From Gallibacterium genomosp. 1 (GTDB lineage Bacteria > Pseudomonadota > Gammaproteobacteria > Enterobacterales > Pasteurellaceae): DNA of 64,000 nt. This document shows positions 39,561 through 48,502 of this stretch, in pieces; position 1 is the first letter of the stretch, and each line of letters begins with the position of its first letter. A program made the position numbers and the translations under genes. The notes below the pieces were generated by a model. That model had not been told where the DNA came from and searched no databases. It saw only the letters and a list, made by a program, of their open reading frames with translations. The DNA is taken from assembly GCF_000771875.1 (NCBI RefSeq), contig NZ_JPXX01000020.1, positions 49,370-113,369 of the forward strand, given 5' to 3'.

Positions 39561-42032
39561 ATGAGAAAACAAAACAAAATCAATGTAAGCCGTCGTGATT
39601 TCATTAAACATTCTTCATTAGGTCTTGCTGGAACATCTTTATCAGGTGGGGTAGTAGGATCGTTGGTATCTTCTAAAGCAGTGGCAGCAGAACAAAGCAC
39701 GGTGGTTACTGCGGCACACTGGGGGCCTTTAGGCGTGGTTGTGGAAGAGGGTAAAGTGGTGAAATCAGGCCCTGCGATTCCTGCGCCTTTAACCAATGAG
39801 TTGCAGTCTGTGGTTGCCGATCAGCTTTATAGCGAAACCCGTGTTAAATATCCAATGGTGCGTAAGGGCTATTTAGAAGGCAACAAAGATACTACTTTGC
39901 GTGGACGTGATGAATGGGTGCGCGTATCTTGGGAACAGGCGTTTGATCTTGTGGCAAAAGAGATGAAACGGGTGAGAGATAGCTACGGTGCAACAGGGAT
40001 TTATGCTGGATCTTATGGCTGGTACAGCTCAGGCTCACTACACGCAGCACGCACCTTGCTACATCGTTACCTTAATGTAACGGGTGGTTTTGTTGGCTCA
40101 AAAGGGGATTATTCAACTGGGGCTGCACAAGTGATTATGCCGCACGTTTTAGGCACAATTGAAGTTTATGAGCAACAAACCAGCTGGGAAACCATTTTAG
40201 AAAGCTCAGAGATTGTGGTGTTATGGTCGGCAAATCCACTCACAACTTTACGCATTGCATGGACATCTACGGATCAAGAAGGCTTAGCCTATTTCAAAAA
40301 ATTAAAAGAGAGCGGCAAACGTATTATTTGTATTGATCCTGTGCGTAGCGAAAGTTGCGAATTTTTAGGTGCAGAGTGGATTCCGATTAATACGGCAACT
40401 GACGTACCACTAATGCTAGGGATTGCATATACATTAGTGAGTGAAGACAAGCACGATAAAGCCTTCTTGAAAAAATACACGTCAGGCTATGATAAATTTG
40501 AAGAATATTTATTAGGCAAAATAGATGGGCAGTCAAAAGATGTCGCCTGGGCGAGTAAATTAACTGGCGTGCCAGTAGAGGTGATTAAACAACTTGCCAA
40601 TGATTTTGCGACTAAACGCACAATGTTAATGGGCGGTTGGGGAATGCAACGTCAACGCCATGGTGAGCAAAGCCACTGGATGATGGTAACGCTAGCTTCT
40701 ATGCTCGGGCAAATTGGTTTACCGGGCGGCGGTTTCGGCTTTAGTTATCACTATGCCAATGGTGGCGTACCAACCGCAACAGGCGGAATTTTAGGTTCGA
40801 TCACCGCAAATCCAGCCGTACAAGCAGGGGAAAAAACGTGGCTTGATGAAACCTCAAAAATGGCATTTCCTGTGGCTCGAATTGCAGATGCTTTACTTAA
40901 CCCCGGCAAAACGATTCAATATAATGGCACGGAAATTACCTATCCTGATATTAAATTAGTTTATTGGGCAGGTGGTAATCCATTTGTGCATCATCAAGAT
41001 ACCAATACTTTAGTGAAAGCTTTCCATAAGCCAGATACCTTTATTGTGAATGAAGTAAACTGGACGCCAACGGCACGAATGGCTGATATTGTATTGCCTG
41101 TAACCACCAGTTATGAGCGTAACGACTTAACAATGTCAGGCGATTATTCAATGATGAATATCTACCCAATGAAACAAGTTGTGCCACCGCAATTTGAAGC
41201 GAAAAGTGATTATGAAATCTTCACCGAATTAGCGAAGCGTGCAGGTGTTGAAGAACAATTCACCGAAAATAAATCAGAAATGGATTGGCTCAAAGGTTTC
41301 TACCAAACCGCATTTGATGCGGCACGCAAAAACCGTGTATTAATGCCTAAATTTGAGAAATTCTGGGAAGAAAATAAACCGATTACTTTCAAAGCCAATG
41401 AAAAAGCGAAAAAATGGGTGCGTTACGAAGCGTTCCGCAATGACCCATTGTTGAATCCATTGGGTACACCATCAGGTAAAATTGAAATTTATTCTGATGT
41501 GGTAGCCAAAATGAATTATGACGATTGCAAAGGCTATCCAAGCTGGATGGAACCGGCAGAGTTTGCTGGCAACACCACCGCAGAAGCACCTTTAGCTTTA
41601 GTTACGCCACACCCATATTACCGCTTGCACAGCCAGCTTGCGCATACTTCATTACGTCAAAAATATGCCGTGAATGATCGTGAACCAGTGTTGATCCACA
41701 AAGATGATGCGGCAACGCGTGGTATTGTTGATGGTGATATTGTGAGAATTTATAACCAACGAGGACAAGTGCTGGCAGGGGCTGTGGTTACTGATGGAAT
41801 TATCAAAGGCACAGTAGCCTTGCACGAAGGGGCTTGGTACGATCCAGCAGACCTTGGACAATCCGATAAACCATTATGTAAAAACGGTTGTCCGAATGTG
41901 CTAACTCGTGATGAAGGTACGTCAAAACTCGCTCAGGGTAACTCGCCAAATACTTGTATTGTTCAGGTAGAAAAATTCATCGGTGAAGCCCCTGCGGTTA
42001 CGGTGTTTCAACAGCCTAAAATGGTTGGTTAA
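39561..42032 (+). CDS. torZ: Periplasmic molybdopterin N-/S-oxide reductase TorZ
   Basis: This molybdopterin oxidoreductase of the DMSO-reductase family (TorZ/BisC group) reduces TMAO, biotin sulfoxide or related S/N-oxides using electrons from TorY. The 823-residue precursor carries a twin-arginine signal SRRDFIK (residues 10-16) ending near AVAA, then GRDEWVRVSWEQAFDLVAKE and GGWGMQRQRHGEQSHWM. There is no N-terminal 4Fe-4S Cys motif, as expected for this subgroup. The ATG at 39561 has GAGG 7 bases upstream; an earlier ATG (39534) lies inside the RNA leader. A hairpin follows. Confidence 0.94.
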   Translation: MRKQNKINVSRRDFIKHSSLGLAGTSLSGGVVGSLVSSKAVAAEQSTVVTAAHWGPLGVVVEEGKVVKSGPAIPAPLTNELQSVVADQLYSETRVKYPMVRKGYLEGNKDTTLRGRDEWVRVSWEQAFDLVAKEMKRVRDSYGATGIYAGSYGWYSSGSLHAARTLLHRYLNVTGGFVGSKGDYSTGAAQVIMPHVLGTIEVYEQQTSWETILESSEIVVLWSANPLTTLRIAWTSTDQEGLAYFKKLKESGKRIICIDPVRSESCEFLGAEWIPINTATDVPLMLGIAYTLVSEDKHDKAFLKKYTSGYDKFEEYLLGKIDGQSKDVAWASKLTGVPVEVIKQLANDFATKRTMLMGGWGMQRQRHGEQSHWMMVTLASMLGQIGLPGGGFGFSYHYANGGVPTATGGILGSITANPAVQAGEKTWLDETSKMAFPVARIADALLNPGKTIQYNGTEITYPDIKLVYWAGGNPFVHHQDTNTLVKAFHKPDTFIVNEVNWTPTARMADIVLPVTTSYERNDLTMSGDYSMMNIYPMKQVVPPQFEAKSDYEIFTELAKRAGVEEQFTENKSEMDWLKGFYQTAFDAARKNRVLMPKFEKFWEENKPITFKANEKAKKWVRYEAFRNDPLLNPLGTPSGKIEIYSDVVAKMNYDDCKGYPSWMEPAEFAGNTTAEAPLALVTPHPYYRLHSQLAHTSLRQKYAVNDREPVLIHKDDAATRGIVDGDIVRIYNQRGQVLAGAVVTDGIIKGTVALHEGAWYDPADLGQSDKPLCKNGCPNVLTRDEGTSKLAQGNSPNTCIVQVEKFIGEAPAVTVFQQPKMVG

Positions 42033-42043
42033 GCCCTAGAAGT

Positions 42044-42075
42044 AAATAATCCGCACAAAAATGTGCGGATTATTT
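42044..42075 (+). terminator. Intrinsic terminator of torZ
   Basis: The 13-bp stem AAATAATCCGCAC / GTGCGGATTATTT with a 6-base loop overlaps a modest T-run. Confidence 0.8.
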
Positions 42076-42096
42076 ATATAGATATTAGGAGAATAT

Positions 42097-42492
42097 ATGC
42101 TCAAAATAACTCATTTGGATCATTTGGTTTTAACCGTTAAAGATATTGATGTTTCAGTGGCGTTTTATCAAAAGTTGGGAATGAAGAAGCAGTTATTTTT
42201 GGGTGGCAGAGTGGCGTTGCAGTTTGGACAACAAAAAATTAACTTGCACCAATTAGGAAAAGAATTTGAGCCAAAGGCTAAACAAGTGCAGGCTGGAAGT
42301 GCGGATCTTTGTTTTATTGTATCTGAACCGTTAGAACAAGTGCTGAGTTATTTAAAAGAGCAGAATTTAAGCATCGAAGCTGGTATTGTGGAGCGTACAG
42401 GTGCGGTTGGAAAAATTCATTCTGTTTATTTGCGTGATCCTGATGGTAATTTAATTGAGTTGTCAAATTATCAAGAGAATATAGAGAAATAA
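42097..42492 (+). CDS. VOC-family (glyoxalase/dioxygenase fold) protein
   Basis: This 131-residue protein of the vicinal-oxygen-chelate superfamily begins ITHLDHLVLTVKDIDVSVAF and ends with SVYLRDPDGNLIELSNY, giving the His and Glu metal ligands. The substrate is not identifiable; relatives include glyoxalase I and antibiotic-binding proteins. AGGAGA precedes the ATG. Its stop codon lies inside a hairpin terminator shared with the convergent gene. Confidence 0.87.
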   Translation: MLKITHLDHLVLTVKDIDVSVAFYQKLGMKKQLFLGGRVALQFGQQKINLHQLGKEFEPKAKQVQAGSADLCFIVSEPLEQVLSYLKEQNLSIEAGIVERTGAVGKIHSVYLRDPDGNLIELSNYQENIEK

Positions 42493-42515
42493 TGCCTACG
42501 GAAAGTAGGCATTTT
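42491..42515. terminator. Bidirectional terminator between the VOC and CNNM/CorC genes
   Basis: The 9-bp perfect stem AATGCCTAC / GTAGGCATT with a 5-base loop is followed by TTT. It overlaps the VOC stop codon. Confidence 0.8.
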
Positions 42516-42519
42516 GAGA

Positions 42520-43845
42520 TTATTCGCTAACTTCTTTAATCTTCAATGGTGGATGTGTGATACGAGTTACTAGTAACTGGTCTATTTTATAGTGGTCAAT
42601 ATCGACAACTTCAAATTTAAATCCTTCAAATTCGACTGCATCCGCCGGACGAGGAATTTTTCTTAAACGATACATCATAAATCCAGCAATGGTTTCGTAA
42701 TTTTCCCATTCAGGAAAATCGATATTAATGGATAAAGCGTGTTTTACATTCTCAATTGGCGTTGATCCTTCAATTAACCACGAGTTTTCATCACGTTTAA
42801 TGATTTGTTGATCCTGCTCAATAGGAGCAACCCAGTCTCCCATTACTGTCATCATAATATCTGATAATGTAATAACCCCGACGACTAATGCATATTCGTT
42901 CATTACTACAGCAAATTTCTCTTTAGTTGCACGGAAACGGTCTAATAGTTCTGATAAAGTTAAGGTATCTGGAATGATCAAAACATTGCGAATAGTTGAT
43001 TCATTAAGTTGGATCATTGATTGATTATTTAAAATTTTTACCAAAATATCTTTGGTATCGACATAACCAATGACTTGATCAATATTTTCGTTACAAACTA
43101 AAAATTTGGAATATGGATAATCAGCAATTTTTTGACGAATACTTTGTTCAGATTCTTTTAAGGTGAAATAGACCACATTTTCTCGAGTGGTCATACTGGA
43201 CGGCACTGTACGCTCTTCCAACTCAAACACATTTTCAATGAAATGATGTTCCTGCTGTTGTAATACTCCTGCCTGTGCTCCTGCATCTACAACCGCAGAA
43301 ATATCATCGAAAGTGATGTTATCTTCACGGTTAATATTCATTTTGAAAAGACGAAAAATAGTATTAGCAATAGAATTGATGATCCAAGTAAAAGGCTTAC
43401 AGATCAGAATAAAAATATTGATTGGGTGAATCAATGTCACTGCAATTTTTTCTGGTGCAATCATTGCCATACGTTTAGGCATTAAATCGGCAAAGATGAT
43501 AAAGAGAGAAGTTACCAATGAAAATGATAAGGTAAATCCGATTGTTTCCGCCCATTCTCCCTGATAAAACTCTTCAACTAAGCTGACAAAATAGGGGCGA
43601 AATGCAGACTCCCCTAAGATACCTCCTAAAATAGCAACCGCATTTAAACCAATTTGTGAGGCGGCAAAAAAATCAGCTGAATTTTCTTGTAAAAACAATA
43701 CTTTATTTGCTCGTTCATCGCCACTTTCCGCAATAAGCTTTAATTTGATTTTGCGTGCACCGGCAATCGAAATTTCTGAAATGGAAAGAAAACTTGAAGC
43801 GGCAATTAAAGCAACAATAACAATAAGATTTTGAAAAATAGTCAC
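42520..43845 (-). CDS. Hemolysin-family CNNM/CBS membrane protein (UPF0053)
   Basis: This 441-residue inner-membrane protein has an N-terminal CNNM (DUF21) domain of four helices (about 1-190), two CBS domains (about 205-335) and a C-terminal CorC_HlyC domain (about 350-430). Such proteins are linked to magnesium or cobalt homeostasis; transport direction here is not known. The GTG at 43845 (VTIFQNLIVIVAL) has AGGTG upstream. The longer TTG frame from 43887 adds 14 polar residues without a ribosome site. It is convergent with the VOC gene. Confidence 0.87.
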   Translation of the reverse strand: MTIFQNLIVIVALIAASSFLSISEISIAGARKIKLKLIAESGDERANKVLFLQENSADFFAASQIGLNAVAILGGILGESAFRPYFVSLVEEFYQGEWAETIGFTLSFSLVTSLFIIFADLMPKRMAMIAPEKIAVTLIHPINIFILICKPFTWIINSIANTIFRLFKMNINREDNITFDDISAVVDAGAQAGVLQQQEHHFIENVFELEERTVPSSMTTRENVVYFTLKESEQSIRQKIADYPYSKFLVCNENIDQVIGYVDTKDILVKILNNQSMIQLNESTIRNVLIIPDTLTLSELLDRFRATKEKFAVVMNEYALVVGVITLSDIMMTVMGDWVAPIEQDQQIIKRDENSWLIEGSTPIENVKHALSINIDFPEWENYETIAGFMMYRLRKIPRPADAVEFEGFKFEVVDIDHYKIDQLLVTRITHPPLKIKEVSE

Positions 43846-44082
43846 AAAACACCTATCAACATTTAAATATTTACTTACCAAAACCAAGCTATTGTACTAG
43901 AAAAAGATAGAGATCGGCTAATTTCATCAATTTTATTTATCAAAAGAATAAAGAATATCGTTAAGCAAAGTGGTTATTTTAAGCAGTAAAAGAAATACAC
44001 CATATTGGGTAATTGTTTTTGTGAGCAGTAAACCTTACTATTTTAGTCAGATATTGCCCTTATAACCTCTGAGGAGAGATTT

Positions 44083-44598
44083 ATGACAGCAGCGTCTCAA
44101 CAAAATTATTTTTCTGATTCAGATATGCAAAAATGGTGTACGGCAGATTATCACGAAGTGATTGCTTTTGTGGAAAACGGTTATCACCAACGTCATCGTC
44201 AACAGTTGCCGGAGTTAATCAAATTGGCACAAACTGTTGAACAGGTTCACGCCGACAGTCCGAATTGCCCGGCAGGCAGTTCGTCTATTTTAGATAAAAT
44301 TTATCAAGATCTTGATATGCATATGCGGAAAGAAGAGCAGATTCTGTTCCAAATGATTAAAGCTGGTCAATATGCAATGGCAAGAATGCCGATTCAAGTA
44401 ATGTTGGCAGAACACGATGAAGCGGAAGAAGATGTGAGAACATTATTAACTTTAACGCGTAATTTAACGCTTCCTAAGGGAGCTTGTGGCACTTGGCAAG
44501 CGCTTTACAGCGGTATTGAGAAATTTATTGCCGATCTTCACGAGCATATTTATTTCGAAAATGAGATTTTCTTCCCAAGAGTATGTAGTGAAAAATAA
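44083..44598 (+). CDS. Hemerythrin-domain di-iron protein (YtfE/RIC-like, short form)
   Basis: This 171-residue hemerythrin-like protein matches the C-terminal domain of the iron-sulfur cluster repair protein YtfE/RIC. Iron-ligand patterns are visible in ADYHEVIAFV, DMHMRKEEQILF, LAEHDEAEED and DLHEHIYFENEIFFPR. The usual N-terminal ScdA_N domain with its conserved Cys (about 50 residues) is missing. The ATG follows a strong GAGGAGA and no such domain is encoded upstream, so this is a genuine short form. A role in nitric-oxide or oxidative damage repair is inferred from the family. Confidence 0.82.
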   Translation: MTAASQQNYFSDSDMQKWCTADYHEVIAFVENGYHQRHRQQLPELIKLAQTVEQVHADSPNCPAGSSSILDKIYQDLDMHMRKEEQILFQMIKAGQYAMARMPIQVMLAEHDEAEEDVRTLLTLTRNLTLPKGACGTWQALYSGIEKFIADLHEHIYFENEIFFPRVCSEK

Positions 44599-44602
44599 AA
44601 AG

Positions 44603-44633
44603 AAACCTGTTTCTATAAAGAAACAGGTTTTTT
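44603..44633. terminator. Bidirectional terminator between the hemerythrin gene and the regulator
   Basis: The 11-bp perfect stem AAACCTGTTTC / GAAACAGGTTT with loop TATAAA is flanked by A-rich and T-rich tracts on the two sides. Confidence 0.9.
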
Positions 44634-44638
44634 ATGAT

Positions 44639-45196
44639 TTAGAGTAGATTTTTACGCCGTAATTCTTTAGTAATTCGGATTGCTGTTTCGGTTTCACAAC
44701 CTGTGTACTCTGCAATTTCACGGTTTGTCCAATTATATTCAGGGAAGTTTTCATTAAGAAAACAGATGCTATCAATAATTCTATCTAAACTTTTTAGATA
44801 AGCACTTTTTGCTAGCCTACTCTCAGCATCTCTTAGTTCATTTGCCAGTATTTGAAATAGCATATGGACAGTATGGGGATTTTCTAAAAAAAAGTTATCT
44901 AAATCTTGAGGTGTAATCCTAATAATTTCAGATTTTTTTAAGATCCTTGCACTACAGTGGTATGTACCATCGCCAAAGAGCGTTCTAAAACCGAAATAAT
45001 CGCCTTGTTTATAAATTCTAACTAAGCTTTCTTTGCCGTTCTCTAGCATGTGATATAGACCAACTAACCCTTTTTCAACAAAATAAAATTCGTGTGATGA
45101 ATCGCCTTGAAGATAAAGTACTGTGCCTTTTGGTACTGTATGTAAAGGGGTACATTGACAACACTTCAAGTCATAAGGAGATAATATTTGATTCAT
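44639..45196 (-). CDS. Crp/Fnr-family transcriptional regulator of the sulfatase locus
   Basis: This 185-residue one-component regulator has a cyclic-nucleotide-like sensor domain (KGTVLYLQGDSSHEFYFVEKG, about 25-130) and a short C-terminal helix-turn-helix (WTNREIAEYTGCETETAIRI, about 158-177). The N terminus has CCQC at residues 12-15, but the FNR Cys spacing and the central cluster Cys are not matched. The recognition helix keeps the Glu and Arg of FNR (ETISR) as ETAIR. Its start overlaps the ROK gene end by 26 bases, so the two are co-expressed; an upstream ATG at 45220 is possible. The operator TATGAT-N4-ATCATA in three nearby promoters is its likely target. Confidence 0.85.
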   Translation of the reverse strand: MNQILSPYDLKCCQCTPLHTVPKGTVLYLQGDSSHEFYFVEKGLVGLYHMLENGKESLVRIYKQGDYFGFRTLFGDGTYHCSARILKKSEIIRITPQDLDNFFLENPHTVHMLFQILANELRDAESRLAKSAYLKSLDRIIDSICFLNENFPEYNWTNREIAEYTGCETETAIRITKELRRKNLL

Positions 45197-46184
45197 TGTG
45201 TGTTCTATGCCTATAGTCATTAATAACGAGTGATGCAGCGCCTTTTATACCAGCAGAATCAAGTAATTGACAGTGTTTTATTTTGATTTTCTCTAAAGAT
45301 GTAGATAATGCATAACGAGTTAGATATATTTTTACTTTTTGTATGATTAAATCTGCTGATTTAGAAACGCCTCCAGCTAAAATCACAAGTTCTGGATCAA
45401 CTGTATTTAACAATACACCCAATCCGTAAGCTAAATATTTGCAGAAATTTTCTATTACTTCAATCGCAATTTCATCATTTTTATTGTAAAAATCAAATAT
45501 ATGGCTGACTTCTAAGTCAGATAAGTGATGATAGAATTGTTCACTCAACATTCCTACTTTCTTTTCAAGTATTAGTCTTTTAGTTTCTCTAAGAATTCCA
45601 GTGGCAGAGGCATAAGTTTCAAGACATCCGGTTAAACCACAACCACATTTTAATCCTTTTTCATTAACCACAATATGACCAAACTCACCGGCACAACCAT
45701 TTACTCCAGATAAGATTTTTTGATCAATAATGATACCGGCGGACAACCCCGTACCAATAGATATGACAATAATATTATTAAAGCCCCGACCACTACCGAA
45801 TAATAATTCTCCTAAAGCGATATTATTCACGTCTTTTTCGACTTTCACGAATTTTTGAGAAATATCTTCCATTAATTGTTTAGCGTTAAAGTTATCTCCC
45901 CAAGAGAAGTTTGAGGCGCGCGAGATAATTGCCTGATTTACGACTAAACCGGGAATGCCTAAACCTATACAGAGTAGCTGATCAGTAGAGATATTCAATG
46001 CATTTGCCATATCTTGTACTGTCTGCCAAATACGAGCAAATGTTTGTTGTGCACCTTGTATGGATAGTGTTTTGATAGAGCGTTCAATGAGGATATTACA
46101 ATGATTATCCACAATACCGATTTTAGTATTAGTGCCTCCAATATCAATACCAACATAATATTCCATAAGATGATTCTGTTTCAT
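45171..46184 (-). CDS. ROK-family sugar kinase (or ROK regulator)
   Basis: This 337-residue ROK protein has an N-terminal ATP-phosphate loop DIGGTNTKIG, the sugar-binding GEFGHIVV, and the zinc-site Cys cluster CGCGLTGCLE typical of glucokinase, fructokinase or N-acyl-hexosamine kinases. There is no N-terminal helix-turn-helix, so kinase is favoured over repressor. In context it probably phosphorylates the desulfated sugar. The ATG at 46184 is preferred over 46166 because it lies the same distance from its upstream operator as in the symporter gene. The gene is first in the ROK-regulator operon and divergent from the TauE-like exporter. Confidence 0.86.
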   Translation of the reverse strand: MKQNHLMEYYVGIDIGGTNTKIGIVDNHCNILIERSIKTLSIQGAQQTFARIWQTVQDMANALNISTDQLLCIGLGIPGLVVNQAIISRASNFSWGDNFNAKQLMEDISQKFVKVEKDVNNIALGELLFGSGRGFNNIIVISIGTGLSAGIIIDQKILSGVNGCAGEFGHIVVNEKGLKCGCGLTGCLETYASATGILRETKRLILEKKVGMLSEQFYHHLSDLEVSHIFDFYNKNDEIAIEVIENFCKYLAYGLGVLLNTVDPELVILAGGVSKSADLIIQKVKIYLTRYALSTSLEKIKIKHCQLLDSAGIKGAASLVINDYRHRTHNESNIISL

Positions 46185-46223
46185 AAAGTTTTTCTACTAT
46201 GTGAGAAAGTTAATAATGATTTG

Positions 46224-46268
46224 AGTATAAAAAGCAATGGAGCCAAATAATTATGATAATTATCATAA
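46224..46268 (-). promoter_or_regulatory. Promoter of the ROK-regulator operon with TATGAT-N4-ATCATA operator
   Basis: The operator at 46252-46267 is the core of an 18-bp perfect palindrome (TTATGATAATTATCATAA, 46251-46268). Reading leftwards, a -10 box TATACT occupies bases 31-36 past the operator centre, placing the operator near -42, the class II activator position. No -35 is evident. Confidence 0.68.
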
Positions 46269-46274
46269 ACTTAT

Positions 46275-46290
46275 TGTGAGATACTTCACA
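46275..46290. promoter_or_regulatory. Perfect CRP binding site upstream of the ROK operon
   Basis: TGTGA-GATACT-TCACA is a perfect match to the CRP half-sites. Its centre is 23 bp from the adjacent TATGAT operator centre, about -65 for the leftward promoter. Confidence 0.82.
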
Positions 46291-46342
46291 AATTTTTATA
46301 GGGTATTATATTGTGAATGGTTATATATTTATAACTTATCAA

Positions 46343-46386
46343 TATGATGATGATCATAAAGTTATTGTGTAAAGCTCATTCATAAT
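46343..46386 (+). promoter_or_regulatory. Promoter of the TauE/anSME operon with TATGAT-N4-ATCATA operator
   Basis: The operator TATGAT-GATG-ATCATA (46343-46358) is followed by a -10 box CATAAT at 46381-46386, again 31-36 bases past the operator centre. The expected start is near 46393, just ahead of the AGGATGGA ribosome site. Confidence 0.66.
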
Positions 46387-46410
46387 AAAGAAAAATTATT
46401 AGGATGGAAT

Positions 46411-47208
46411 ATGACTTTACCGATTATTATTACATTAGTCGTATGTGGATTTTTGTCTAATCTGATGTCTGCCTTATTTGGAATTGGCGGCGGCGTTTTG
46501 ATGGTACCAGTGTTGCATACGATGTTCCCAGAGATGCCTTTGCAGATGGTTGCGGCGACTTCTTTAACGATTGTAATGGGAACTTCAGTGATCAATTTAA
46601 TCTATTTTATTAAACAAAAAATTCAGATTGATAAAAAAAAGATGATTTTTTGGTCATTGGCTATGATTGTAGGGGTGCAGCTTGGCTTCTACCTTAGTTT
46701 TGATGTGTCAGATTTCGTCATTGTGACTATTTTTGTTGTAACTTTAGTGTTATTAGCACTTAAAACCTTGTTGGATATAAAAGGAGACAGAAAAAAACGT
46801 GAGCAAAGTAACGATACATTGCCAGGTATTTTAGCTTGCTTTTTAGGTGGGGGAATAGCAGGTATCACAGGTATTGGCGGTGGATCTATTATGTCGCCTT
46901 TGATTGCTCAATTGCCAAGTATCAATATTAGACAAATCGCAGTATATACAAATTATATGATGGTAATTGGAGGTATTGGTAATTTGTATGGCTATTTATC
47001 TAAATCGCCAGGTATTATTATCCCTCATTCATGGCAAGTTGGTTATGTGAATTTTAGTATTGTTGTAATTGTTGTGCTTAGCTCATTTGTAATGAGTTTC
47101 TTCTCTATGAAAATTCGAGGTAAATTGAAGCCTGAATTATCCCAAAAGTTATTAGGTTTAACTCTACTTCTTATCGCATCATATATGTTATTGTTACAAC
47201 TCATTTAA
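46411..47208 (+). CDS. TauE/SafE-family sulfite/sulfate/organosulfonate exporter
   Basis: This 265-residue inner-membrane permease of the TauE/SafE (former DUF81) family has about eight helices in two repeats, each opening with a glycine-rich motif: SALFGIGGGVLMVPVLH and AGITGIGGGSIMSPL. Several family members export sulfite, sulfoacetate or other sulfur anions. Next to a sulfatase, the most sensible role is removal of released sulfate or sulfite, but this is inference. AGGATGGA lies ahead of the ATG. It is followed 31 bases later by the maturase gene. Confidence 0.85.
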   Translation: MTLPIIITLVVCGFLSNLMSALFGIGGGVLMVPVLHTMFPEMPLQMVAATSLTIVMGTSVINLIYFIKQKIQIDKKKMIFWSLAMIVGVQLGFYLSFDVSDFVIVTIFVVTLVLLALKTLLDIKGDRKKREQSNDTLPGILACFLGGGIAGITGIGGGSIMSPLIAQLPSINIRQIAVYTNYMMVIGGIGNLYGYLSKSPGIIIPHSWQVGYVNFSIVVIVVLSSFVMSFFSMKIRGKLKPELSQKLLGLTLLLIASYMLLLQLI

Positions 47209-47239
47209 ATTTATTATGTTATTTGAGAGCTTTAATTTT

Positions 47240-48439
47240 ATGTCGAAACAGAAAAAAATTTATTTCCATATGATGGCGAAACCCAGTAGTTTTCATTGCA
47301 ATATTAAATGTGAATATTGCTTTTATTTACAAAAAGAACAGGTGTTTACGCGTCATATCAATTCAATGACGGAACAGACATTGGAAAATTACATTAAAAA
47401 TTATATTGATTCATTTCCAGGTGAACGAATTGATTTTATGTGGCAAGGCGGTGAGCCAACTTTATTGGGATTAGATTTTTTTAGGAAAGTGGTTAGCCTA
47501 CAATCAAAATTTGCTGGAACTAAACAAATTAGCAATAGTTTTCAAACTAACGGGATGGCTTTAAATAGGCAATGGTGCGAATTCTTTAAAGATAATAAAT
47601 TTTTAATTGGAATCTCGGTTGATGGGCTAGAGGAGGTGCATAATAAATATCGCATTTCTATCAATGGGCAACCTACTTTTGCTCGCGTAAAGCACGCTAT
47701 TGAATTATTAAAAGCATATCAAGTTGATTTTAATACGTTAACTGTTGTAAATGATCGTAATTGGAATAAAGGAAAGGAAACCTATCAAGCATTAAAAGCA
47801 TTGGGCTCGACTTTTATGCAATTTATTCCTATTGTGGAAGTTGCTAATTATTCAGCACAACGACAAGATTTTAATCCAGGTAAAAACTATCGAATGACAC
47901 CATTTTCTGTTCCTGCAGAAGGATATGGGCAATTTTTATTGGATGTATTTAATGAATGGATCAAAGAGGATATAGGTCATATTTTTATTAATATGTTTGA
48001 TGATTTATTAGGTCAATGGTTAGGATTTCCATCAAGAAGTTGTGTTCATCAGGAAACCTGTGGTAGAGCGATGATATTAGAGTCAAATGGTGATGTTTAT
48101 AGTTGTGATCATTTTGTTTACCCCGCCTATAAAATAGGTAATGTGAATCATCAATCATTAACTCATATCGTTAATTCACCTAAACAGATAAGATTTGGTA
48201 ACGCTAAATTGGAAACGTTAACAAAACAATGTCAGAAATGTGAGGTGCGGCATTTTTGTTATGGTGGATGTCCGAAACATCGTATTGTTTCTTTGAAAGG
48301 AGAACAATTTAAACAAAATTATTTATGTCCTTCATACCACTTCTTTTTCCGTCATAGTGCTCCAATAATGTCACGTATTCGGGATATTATTCGACAAGGT
48401 AGAAGTACAAGAGAGATAATGAGTATGTTATCTCGTTAA
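47240..48439 (+). CDS. Anaerobic sulfatase-maturating enzyme (radical SAM, SPASM)
   Basis: anSME oxidises an active-site Cys or Ser of sulfatases to formylglycine without oxygen. The 399-residue product has the radical-SAM Cys motif CNIKCEYC (residues 20, 24, 27), GGEPTLLGLDFF, and a C-terminal SPASM region with Cys residues in CGRAMILESNGDVYSCDH and CQKCEVRHFCYGGC for two auxiliary clusters. The ATG at 47240 (MSKQKKIYFHMM) fits the family; an upstream ATG (47216) adds 8 residues. It lies in the operon after the TauE-like gene, just upstream of the symporter-sulfatase operon it serves. Confidence 0.92.
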   Translation: MSKQKKIYFHMMAKPSSFHCNIKCEYCFYLQKEQVFTRHINSMTEQTLENYIKNYIDSFPGERIDFMWQGGEPTLLGLDFFRKVVSLQSKFAGTKQISNSFQTNGMALNRQWCEFFKDNKFLIGISVDGLEEVHNKYRISINGQPTFARVKHAIELLKAYQVDFNTLTVVNDRNWNKGKETYQALKALGSTFMQFIPIVEVANYSAQRQDFNPGKNYRMTPFSVPAEGYGQFLLDVFNEWIKEDIGHIFINMFDDLLGQWLGFPSRSCVHQETCGRAMILESNGDVYSCDHFVYPAYKIGNVNHQSLTHIVNSPKQIRFGNAKLETLTKQCQKCEVRHFCYGGCPKHRIVSLKGEQFKQNYLCPSYHFFFRHSAPIMSRIRDIIRQGRSTREIMSMLSR

Positions 48440-48502
48440 CCGAAATAAAAAACAGAAAATTGTTACATAAATATATTACTTATAAAATTTACTTTTAGAA
48501 TT

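Noticed and set aside
44083..44598. The hemerythrin gene as part of the sulfatase regulon
   Set aside because: It is convergent with the regulator, separated by a bidirectional terminator, and no TATGAT-N4-ATCATA operator lies upstream.
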